Shown: positions 55,422 through 64,000 of the stretch, piece by piece | Layout of the letters: every line of letters starts with the position of its first letter | How positions within the stretch are numbered: the stretch's first letter is position 1 | DNA from: Galaxea fascicularis | Lineage: Eukaryota > Cnidaria > Anthozoa > Scleractinia > Euphylliidae | DNA: 64,000 nucleotides | Direction: 5' to 3' | NCBI GenBank assembly: GCA_948470475.1 | Contig: OX419336.1 | Span: 13,081,594 to 13,145,593, forward strand | Program-made: the position numbers and the translations under genes | Notes under the pieces: generated by a model | The model's database searches: none | Told to the model about the DNA's origin: nothing | The model's input: the letters and a program-made list of their open reading frames with translations, nothing else

Positions 55422-58400
55422 CTAAGAATAAAACAATAATATGGAATTGAAATTAAACCCGGAAATTCAAATCGAGAAAATAAATGGAGCAATTCAATTC
55501 CTTATTTACACAATACAAAAGGAAGATTTAGTACGCTTTTAACTCGTGAGTTTTGTTTTCTTTTTCTCAAAAGCTTTAAACTGACATCTGGCTTTTTCAT
55601 TGTGGTCGAGTGATGTGAAGTACACTGCCATCTCTCTCAACTAAGTACATCAGATTATTTACCCTACTGAGGCCTTGAAACGTTATTTACATAGCCTTGC
55701 GCAAATACCGAGCCATCCAGATCGTCGCTATACTCTACAAATTTTGCGTAAAAGCAGATGTTGCGTCCTGCCTTCTCTATCCAACGTCTCTGACAAAGAA
55801 TGAGATGGACTTCTTTAGTTGAAGAAACACGAGTGAAATCGATAAATGAAGACTGAGCTGGAATTTAGGGGATGATTACTTGGCGAGTTTCAGTCCAAAC
55901 TGAAATTTCAGCCCAGGCTCTAAACTTGAAATTGGGCGTGGAAAAATTTTGCCGGAAAGCGTTTTCCTCTTTAAATGGCGCCGAAGATGAGACTGTTCAA
56001 AATAACAGCCCTGCTTTTCTCACAGTTCAGCCTTCTGTTTGCCGGCTTTAAGTTTTCAACGTCTTGGGACGATAGCGCCGGGTTTTAAACTGAAGTAACT
56101 CAAGAGACAACTGACTTTGCAGCCTATTTGCTGTACTTTATTTTAGATATAATGATTTGGTGAGACAACTTATTAGATTTCCCCCGCCATCCCGACGAAA
56201 CCCGTTGCAGCCGCCACCTTTCTTCACATCAAAAACTGACACAATCGATGCGCATGCCCAAGTTCGACTTTCAGAGGGGCTATAAAACTAGGCATTTGCA
56301 TTTGTTCAGAAAACCGGGCTGGAGTAGCTGGGCCGAAATTTTACTATTTCTGGCAGAACCTCACCATGTAATCGGCGCCTAGATAGGCTAAATTACCATT
56401 GTACCAGGCCACCTTAGACCCATTCTTCTTTCACCCTACCTCTCTTTTCTCAGAAAACTACGGTCCGACTAGCTCCGCTTGCAAATTGTTTTCGGTGGTA
56501 AGAAAACTAAAATGTGTTTGATTCTTTTGGCACCCAGAGCAAACTGGTGAGTACAAGATAAATTACATGGCAAGACAAATCAAACGAAATTAATTTTGTT
56601 TTAAAATTATCGTTAAAAGTGCTTTTTCATACGCTACACCAGTGCGAACATTGCGGAATCTCTCCCACTGCAATTTCCCGAAGCGAAGTGCCACAAAATT
56701 TCAGTTCAGTTTAAAAATCCAAGTCCGGACCTCAATAAAACTTATGAAAATAATTGGCATGAAAACAAATATTAAGGAAGACTGTCTCTTAGACTATTAT
56801 TAATTAAAAACTAGCTCAAGGAATAATCTACCAGAGATCTCTATCTTACTGAAGATCGGTGTGACTGAAGTAGACATCAAAAAGGGAAAATTATAAAGAT
56901 ACTAGGTTCTTATCTTAAGTACATAAAGTACGGCAATTTTCGGTATGAAATCTGATTTTTTAAATCGTATATGACTGAAAGAAGAATGTTATTTTGGAAA
57001 AAATAGACCATGTGATTGCAATTTAAACTCATTTGCAAGAAAAATTATTTTTAACCATCCTTTTAAACGGTAATAGAAACCGTTTATTGAGTCAGCAGTT
57101 TCGCATCCGCCGTTTACAACCGTTTTTCTTGGCCGTTTGACGGTCTTTAACAGAAAGAAGTGTTAGTGTCCGTTCCTTTCACGGTCACAAATAGCTACAG
57201 CTATAGTGTTTCAGGTTTGTCGCTAACAGTGATTGAGCATTATATACTGATGGCCAGAGAAAATGAACCTTTTGTCTTACAAAGATAAAAGACAAAGTGG
57301 TGTTTTATTTTTCAGACAAAACCATCTGCATCAAACGAAATTATGAATAGGCAATGTAAATACACCAACCACTGAATTCAATTTTGAATATCAACTGTTG
57401 ATACTCGATAACAGCCAAAAACCACATTGCATTTTGTCACTGGGTTTCTTTTATTTCAGCAGAAAGGAGAAGAAGAATATTTACATGAATGATCTGGCTC
57501 GCTAATTAGATTCTTCTAAAGTTCTTTGTTTTCTTTGTCTTCAACACTTCTTCCACAAAAAGTGAACAACTGGGTTAGTTAAATGATACCGAACACCGAA
57601 AGATCAAAGATTTTCAACTCGATAAACCTTTCTGACAAAAGGGTAACAACAAAGCCAAATAAATGTACTTGAGATGCCTTCATTTTAGGGAATGTTATGT
57701 ACCATGGAAATCATAATGAGCGTATTTTTGTTTAGTCCTTGAGATTACGAAAGCTAAAGTCATGGAAATATAAATCATCCTGAAATCGACCACTCTTAAA
57801 CAACAAAAATTAAGCTACACAACTCACCCGTGATGAGAGCTTTGTTCCCCGTCCTGCCGTGCAGTGGTGCTGTTGTATCATATAACTACCACTGAGTTTT
57901 CGTCCTATCTCCGGACGGGCAAAATAAGACTTGTAAACGTAGTGAGCGGGATTAAAGTTAATCCGTAATGAGAAAATTTTATGCATGTACGTTGATGTTC
58001 ACGTGATTCGTTAACAAACTTTCTTTTCAAAGTAAATAATGATAGAGCTATTCAAACAAATGGAGCTTTGTCTTTTAAATTGCAGGCATTTATTCCCTGC
58101 CCATGGCAACGACACAAAAAAAACCGGAGTCACTACGATCCGAGAAATAAATGCTCGCCATGATTTCATTTATCTGATCAGAGCAAGAAGGAACGTCGTT
58201 TAGTTTGAGTATTTTACACTGCAAAAGATAAAGAAATCTGATCAGCGTTGTCTTTCACACATCTGTGAGAGTTTGCCTCATTTGTTCTCACTTGTAGCCA
58301 ATTTAGCTCCCAACGCTATTATCAGCTGGGCGGAAAAAAGTGTCAGATAGTACAGAAAACAAAGAGACATAGCTTGACAGGGGTTGAGCGCCGCATTTAA

Positions 58401-58662
58401 TTTCAAACAGTGGAGATCGGTTCCGGACCGTAAGGTTCCTGGACGGTTGCTTTGGAAACCCACTTCAAAAAGAACCACATCGGGAGCGGAAGGGCAGTGC
58501 TTTGAAGGGGTAATCCTTGCTATTTTCATTGAAATGAGTCCCAGGCTCCTTAAAGCGAGAAGAACATGAAGACGCTTTGCCTTTCCTCGAGGAAGAAATT
58601 TGATGTAGATTCGCCTGCTCAGCAATCCTGCTAGCAGTTTTTTCGTATCGTGTTTTTTCTAA
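55422..58662. other. Upstream region of the secreted-protein gene
   Basis: The 5' untranslated exon implied by the acceptor at 55422 should lie here. A minus-strand donor GGGTGAGTTG near 57827 is one candidate. A 115-codon minus frame at 58278-58625 has no recognised domain. No other gene is supported. Confidence 0.3.
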
Positions 58663-59131
58663 GGGCCTGTTTACAAGGAGGTGGGGTAACACGCGTACCG
58701 CCTGTTCATATCAACTCTTCTTTTTTCGGCGTTGCGTTTACGTGATAGGTGGGGTGACCCGCAAAGGAGGGATTGCGCAGTCTAGCCCAGGTCGCTTTTT
58801 GCCATGTAAACGGTTCAACGTGGGATGACCCGCCTACTCGGGATTGGCTCGTGTTACGCGTAAAAGCGCGTACTGCTTTTCACGAAGCCGTTGCAACATT
58901 AAAAGTGATAACAAGACGCCACAACACTGAAAAGTTGAAACAAGAGCTGCTAGTGAGAGTAGAAGAGCATTAACCGCCAAAATGCGCCTTTCTCCCACCA
59001 TTTTGCCTGTTTACGTACTTAGCGACCACGTATTGAGCCTCAACAAAAGGTTACCATGGACCCCGGGGTGGTAAGATTGCATGTAAACGCAAGCTACAAG
59101 GCGGGTTACCCGCCTCCATGAAAACAGGCCC
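58663..59131. repeat. PIF/Harbinger-like MITE with TAA target duplication
   Basis: The left end GGGCCTGTTTACAAGGAGG and the inverted right end GGGCCTGTTTTCATGGAGG continue as GTGGGGTAAC / CGGGTAACCC. TAA flanks both sides (58660-58662, 59132-59134). A 3-bp TWA duplication with GGGCCTGTTT ends is the PIF/Harbinger pattern. The 469-bp interior has no transposase. Confidence 0.8.
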
Positions 59132-59134
59132 TAA

Positions 59135-60610
59135 GAGGCACCGCGCAGGGGGTGGGGCTGGGGGGGCCAACGCTCCCCCCCCAACTTTTTCGGATGGTAA
59201 ACCTCTCACAGCTCTCAAGAAATACAGAACAGACAAGCTTTGTCTTGTAGCTGTTACCAATGATGTTTAGACAAGCCTTCATTTACGGCTGAAAAAAATG
59301 TGATTTCAATTTTCGCCTCAAGTAAAACTACGCGTAAGGCATTGCGAGTCAGTTTGAAGCACAATTTGTTGTGACTCGAACTGAGCACGTTTTCGACAAA
59401 CTTCACTCATGAAAGGTCGTTAGTAAAACGCGTAACGGAGTAACGAGTAACGGCGTAACGAGTTTTTTTGTAATATATTTTATCTGAAAAAAAATCCCTA
59501 TTTCTGCACTTGAACTCAGTTTTCCTTTACTTTAATCACTAGAAAGAGAGTACAGTCAAACGTCGATTCTCCGGACGTGTTGGAAGACCTAACTAGTCAG
59601 GATAATGGAAACTATAAATAATATATATATTTAGACAAGCCTAAAAGTGGAGCTCCACAGTTCTTTCCTTATTGTATGGCATTCAGTTACAGATAAACTA
59701 ATATCAATACTAGGACTCGAGCCAAGACTCTCGTAACGACTTCTGTGTTGTGATTATAGTTTTTTTTTTTTTTTTTACTGTTTTGCTGCAGAGCCATAGT
59801 CACCATTCATTCAAGTGCAATCGTACACTTTTGAAATATCATCGGCCTTTGTGGGTTAGGGTATCAATCACTAAACTATGGATTAACAGTGCCAGTGTCC
59901 CACTTTTAAATCCAACATCACAATCGGTTGTGTGCTTTGGTTGCGGAGTTTTCTAACATGTATCGGTGACATTTTAACCTCATCAAACCGAAATATTCCA
60001 CAACGAAACAAAATGGTAAAACCCCAAAGTAGGTCAATAAAAAAGAAAAGTACTTTGTTCACCTTGTTTTGACTATTTTATGGTGCCATTTTTGTGATCT
60101 GTAAGAGTAAAGACGATAGAAAACTGCCGTTGATGTCCTATTTCTTTTTACAATGGCACCGAAAACATTTAGCGAAATTGACTTAACTTTTCGTTGAGAA
60201 AAGTGACTGCGGCACGATAAGCCATGAAGCAACTCGGGTGATCAACTGCAAATGGTTGAGAATGGTTTTATTCTTGACTTCGATTAATTGCAAACTAATA
60301 TTGCAAACAACAAACCATGACAACAAGTCGTGGGTGGTATTATTTTTGACATCACTGTTGACAGACAAACAACAACAGACAAACAAATGGATTTCAGAAA
60401 AACGTTTATTAATAAACATTGAATTAAAGACGAAGCTTTTATTGCAATTAGCCTTTAAAGTCTGAGTGGTAATAATATACCTTTTATTATCATTTAACTC
60501 TGGGGAGGAGGGAAGCCTTGAACTAGTTTACCTGAGTTTGCGCACTTTGAACTCTACATGTGCTCTATCTGGCTGTAGCTTTCGCTTGAGCTTTATGTCC
60601 ACCCGAAAAT
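59135..60610. other. Intergenic, nothing recognised
   Basis: It holds a G/C-rich stretch (59145-59190), short GTAACG tandem units near 59430-59460, and a poly-T run at 59759. There is no supported gene. Confidence 0.35.
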
Positions 60611-61665
60611 ATGTCGCTTAGAAGGAGCTCCAGGGAGAGGAAACCTCCCTCCAAATTGCAGGACTTGCATTTGGAATTAGACCAAGCAGCAGAGAAAGCT
60701 GGCGTATCCTCGGCCTGAAGCCCAACTATTCCAGTGCAGCAGCTACGTACGACACGAACGATCAATGATGAAATAGACCAGGTGAAGTCCCTACTCGAAT
60801 CCATGACACTCGAAGCGGGAAAACAGCCTCCCACTATAAGCAGTCTTCAAACAAAGGAAAACTTGGAGCTGGAACTTGAGCTAACCCAAGCCAAAATTGA
60901 GCTTGCCCGACTTCAGTCTGACATGACGCGCGTGACCCGATCCAAGATGGCGGCTACGAATCTCGCGCACGTAAACACGCAGAACTGAAGCCAGACTGCA
61001 GCACAAGGACTGACCGTTCCTTCTCTGGCAACATTGCAAACCGACACAGCGGTACAGGAGGAACTCAAATCCTTAGAAGATTCACTGTGGGATCCAATTC
61101 TTTTGGGAATATCTGACGAGTTTTGTCAGTTCCCTCCCTGTTGTCTTGGAAGAGGACCAGGAGACCGTGGTGGGCTCATCTGGTGGCACTCAAATAGTAT
61201 TAAAGACCAGCCGTGAAAAGAAGTCTAAATCACCTGTATTACTTTCCTGCACAATGGTCAGTGACAAACGTCTGCATAATGCACACACCTATCAAAGAAG
61301 GTGCCTTGTCAACAAACACAGACATTGTGAATTACATTTCGTATGGAATTTAAGTTTCGGAGTTGGCCAAGATTTACCCAATAGCCCGTGTTGTCCAGTA
61401 CGATGACCTCTACCGACGAATGCAGTTCGCCACTGCTTGCAAGTGGGGTACTGAGAGCCAGTTCATCTACCAGCAAACCTTAAACAAGCCTGATACCACC
61501 CGGTCGAGTTTGACCAGGCAAGCATCCCGCAACACAACCAGAACAACCCCCAACATCAATACAGCAACAGGAAAGCAAATGTGCTATGATTTCCAGCGGC
61601 GCAGGGTTGCGGCTATGATACAGCTTTCAGGTATGACCATGTTAGTATCAAACCACAATGCCTAG
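60611..61665 (+). pseudogene. DIRS element gag-like region
   Basis: An ATG at 60611 begins MSLRRSSRERKPPSKLQ, LHLELDQAAEKAG, a basic start typical of DIRS/Ngaro gag. After stops it resumes with a coiled-coil-like segment (60734-60985, DEIDQVKSLLESM...LELELTQAKIELARLQ). The C-terminal part (61363-61590) reads KIYPIARVVQYDDLYRRMQF, CKWGTESQFIYQQTL and GKQMCYDFQR, corresponding to the region before the Cys/His knuckle in this family. Several frameshifts and stops are present. Confidence 0.65.
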
Positions 61666-62995
61666 GGGACCATCCACAATGGAAACATCAACTCCCTTAT
61701 TCACAATACCCCCAAGCCTGAACTCACACTCGCTTGCAGAGCTATTCCCCAATCCTTCTGTGGAGCCACATGCAGGGGATAGCTCGACTGCATCATCCTT
61801 CGCAGAGGAGTACCCCCACCTTGGTTTAAGAACTGCAGAGTGTGTTACTACATGCAATCAATCAGCAGGGCCCTCGTGTATTGATGCGCAGCAGCCCAAC
61901 GCAGCCTGTATTTTCACGGACTTAAGGTTTGATATATGGGCGGACGAACTAGCAAATGATTCAGACAGAGATTTTATTCTCACACGCGTACGAGAGGGTT
62001 TTGACTTTATTCCGGGACATGCAAATCGTCTACCAGTTTTCACAAACAATAACAAATCAGCCCTTAGACCAGGGGCCAAGGAGCAGATAGAACAGCAACT
62101 GTGCGCGGCCTCTCAGGAGGGCATTTTGCAGTGTCACAGACACCCCCAATTATTGTTAATGCTATCGGCGCTGTACCCAAAAGGGACTCCACACAATGAT
62201 TATGGACTGTAGTCGTCCCTTTGCAAAGAGTGCTGCTTCTTACATGGACCTTGACAATTATAAGTATCTGACAGTTGATGAGGTAGCATGTAAGGCCAAA
62301 CCAGGTTTCTGGCTAGCTAAAGTGGATGTGAAACATGCCTATAGGAGTGTTGGCACACATTCTACTAGCTGGAACGTTACTGGTATGTCCTGGCACTTAA
62401 ACGATACTGCCAACACCACGTTCTTGTATGATAAACGCCTCCCATTTGGTACTCGAACATCCCCGATGATTTTCCACCGTCTTACGCAGTCAGTTTGCAG
62501 GATGATGGCTCGTCGTGGCTTCACTGGGCCAGCTTACTTGGATGACTTTATCATCATAGCACCCAGTCACCAGCAGTGCCAAATTTTTTTGGACACCCTC
62601 ATTGATCTGCTTCAATCACTTGGTTTCACAATAAACTGGTCAAAGGTAGTTCAACCCAGCCAATCCCTGTGCTTTCTCGGAGTCATCATTGATACGGGGA
62701 ATCATGGACTACGCCCTCCTAGTGACCGTGTCTCTGAGCTATTGGAGCTCTTGACCTTTGACATTGTCTAAGCGCAAGTCTTTGCAACATCACCTTCAGC
62801 GCCTTGTAGGCAAACTTAGCTGGGCTGCTCCGGTTACCAACCACTACCAGCCTCTACCATTGCACTTAGTCGCTATGCTGCCTTCCTACCAAGATCTTTG
62901 TCTGCGACCTCCATTCCCGCATACCTCAACATTGTTCGCATTCTTTATTTGGAACATAGCCTTGAAGACCCTACCAAGAATAATTTTCACCTAGC
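61658..62995 (+). pseudogene. DIRS reverse transcriptase / RNase H region
   Basis: Residues from about 61905 read ACIFTDLRFDIWADEL, GFDFIPG, KSALRPGAKEQIEQQL and ALYPKGTP. After a frameshift at about 62190 the frame continues MDCSRPFAKSA, WLAKVDVKHAYRSV (catalytic VDVKHAY), LPFGTRTSPMIFHRLTQSV, AYLDDFIIIAP (catalytic YLDD) and LCFLGVIIDT. A second break at 62765 leads into RKSLQHHLQRLVGKLSWAAP, the start of the RNase H connection. The motif set identifies a DIRS-type RT. Both catalytic blocks survive, but the frame is broken. Confidence 0.85.
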
Positions 62996-63061
62996 TACAA
63001 CCTTGCGTGCCATTCGGCACAAAGGCCTCACAGTCTCTCAGAAGAAACCCATGTCCCCGAG

Positions 63062-63640
63062 ATGCTTCCTTTTAAAAAGAAACACTTGAATCTGGCCGAC
63101 CCAGTCCATGCTACCTTCTGGGCTGTCTCCTTAGTCGGTTTGTCTGGCGTTCTCTGCAAAGCCAATATGCTACTAAAGAGTGTCGCCAAGTTTAACCCTT
63201 CAAAGAACCTTCACAGAAGTAATATTGCATTTTTCCCAGCCGGCTGGGTCATCACTGTAAACCGCCGCTCAAAGACCATTCAGTTCAGCCAGAGAGTATT
63301 CACCATCCACTACCACCCATTCCTGGCCACCCGCTGTGCCCCTATACAGCTCTGCAGCATGCCTTCCAGCTTGTTCTTGCCCCCTTGTCTGGCCCAGCCT
63401 TTGTCGTATCAGCACCCTCCAGCCAGGGTCTCATTCCTTTCACGCATGGAAAGTTCGACAGTACTCTAGTGGCAGTCTAAGCTGGTCTTGATCCCTCTCG
63501 TATCAGTGGACACAGGCTAAGAGCTGGGGGGGCACTCTAGCCTTTCAGGCTAACATTCCTCAGGATTTCATTAAAAGACTCGGAGACTGCCGTCTGATGC
63601 TTTCAGATCTTACATTCATATACCTATCAAGTATTGTATG
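63062..63640 (+). pseudogene. DIRS tyrosine recombinase region
   Basis: Plus-strand frames read KKKHLNLADPVHATFWAVSL, FNPSKNLHRSNIAFF and VNRRSKTIQF. After a shift they read ISGHRLRAGGA, AFQANIPQDFIKRLGD, with the HxxR of tyrosine recombinases (GHRLR, about 63511-63525) and the following GGA block. The distal catalytic Tyr region is scrambled (LTFIYLS). DIRS elements integrate with such an enzyme in place of a DDE integrase. It is inactive here. Confidence 0.75.
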
Positions 63641-64000
63641 CATGCTATTCGCCAGATAACCTTGTTTTTTTTTTAACTTATATGCAGTTTATTCACCTCG
63701 TTTATTTCTCAGTTTTGCTGGCCCTTTGCTAACCCCCATACCTGTTTGCTACTGAGTCTCTCACTAGAGTTAACTAACAACGAGAATTGCTGTGACAGGC
63801 AACATATTGCTGGCATTTCGAATGCTGCAGCTGTTAAAAATCGTGTTTACTTTTGGCAAGGAGTTGTTGCTCTTTGCGAGAGTTTCCCAAATGTCAATTC
63901 GGCTGTTGCTACTAACAAAGCGGAGCCGAGGATATAAACCGTCCGGACTTCGCTTGGCTTTTCTTTAACCAGATTTGTGCTCAAGAATGAGCGACAACAG
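63641..64000. other. Window end, downstream of the DIRS remnant
   Basis: A short frame at 63746-63937 has no recognisable domain. No terminal repeat of the DIRS element could be defined here. Confidence 0.35.

Noticed and set aside
58278..58692. 115-codon minus frame next to the Harbinger MITE
   Set aside because: No domain or family recognised, overlapping frames on the other strand are equally open, and there is no splice support.

Overview
The window is intron-rich, A+T-rich animal DNA, most likely from an anthozoan cnidarian and probably a stony coral. The evidence is: spliceosomal genes with many very short exons; animal-type proteins (an ERGIC1 orthologue and a MAP-kinase phosphatase); and a dense load of repeats of the kinds I know from coral genomes, namely DIRS, Penelope-like, L2/CR1-like and Ty3/gypsy remnants, tRNA-derived SINEs and many small inverted-repeat elements (MITEs). 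No bacterial, CRISPR or rRNA features are visible. No stand-alone tRNA gene was recognised. The species call is inference.

Layout. 1-4.4 kb: a single-exon gene for an unrecognised membrane protein (minus strand), then MITEs, one nested inside another. 4.46-19.68 kb (minus strand): the complete ERGIC1 gene. I could assemble it from 14 coding exons with consistent phases and GT-AG junctions into a 287-residue product. Its introns carry three SINE copies, several MITEs, a hairpin of about 410 bp close to a splice donor, a hAT-like element inside an old local duplication, and a TTAACCCTAA-containing minisatellite. 20-34.7 kb is a transposon graveyard: a broken NHL-like fragment, a broken reverse-transcriptase family with an endonuclease-like tail, an internally deleted Ty3/gypsy element with both LTRs and its 5-bp target duplication, an L2/CR1-like 3' end, and MITEs with TA, TTAA and 6-bp target duplications.

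35.5-38.4 kb (minus strand): a complete three-exon inducible MAP-kinase phosphatase of the DUSP1/2/4/5 type (388 residues), with a CRE-like site and an AT-rich TATA candidate upstream. 38.4-44 kb is gene-poor. 44-52 kb holds a 46-bp perfect hairpin, a LINE tail, and a 4.4-kb segment bounded by inverted repeats that contains a Penelope-like reverse transcriptase remnant, a SAP-like coding fragment, a pair of 437-bp inverted arms and a MITE with a 9-bp target duplication. 54.4-55.4 kb (minus strand): a two-exon gene for a small secreted Thr/Pro/Lys-rich protein that I do not recognise. 58.7-59.1 kb: a Harbinger-type MITE. 60.6-63.6 kb (plus strand): a decayed DIRS-type element with gag-like, RT/RNase H and tyrosine-recombinase regions.

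The functional genes are unrelated housekeeping or signalling genes and form no operon: ERGIC1 works in ER-Golgi cargo cycling, and the DUSP switches off MAP kinases in the nucleus. No clearly new multi-gene system was found. The most unusual structures are the 4.4-kb composite, the gag/pol-end fusion LTR element, the long hairpins, and the two unrecognised protein genes.
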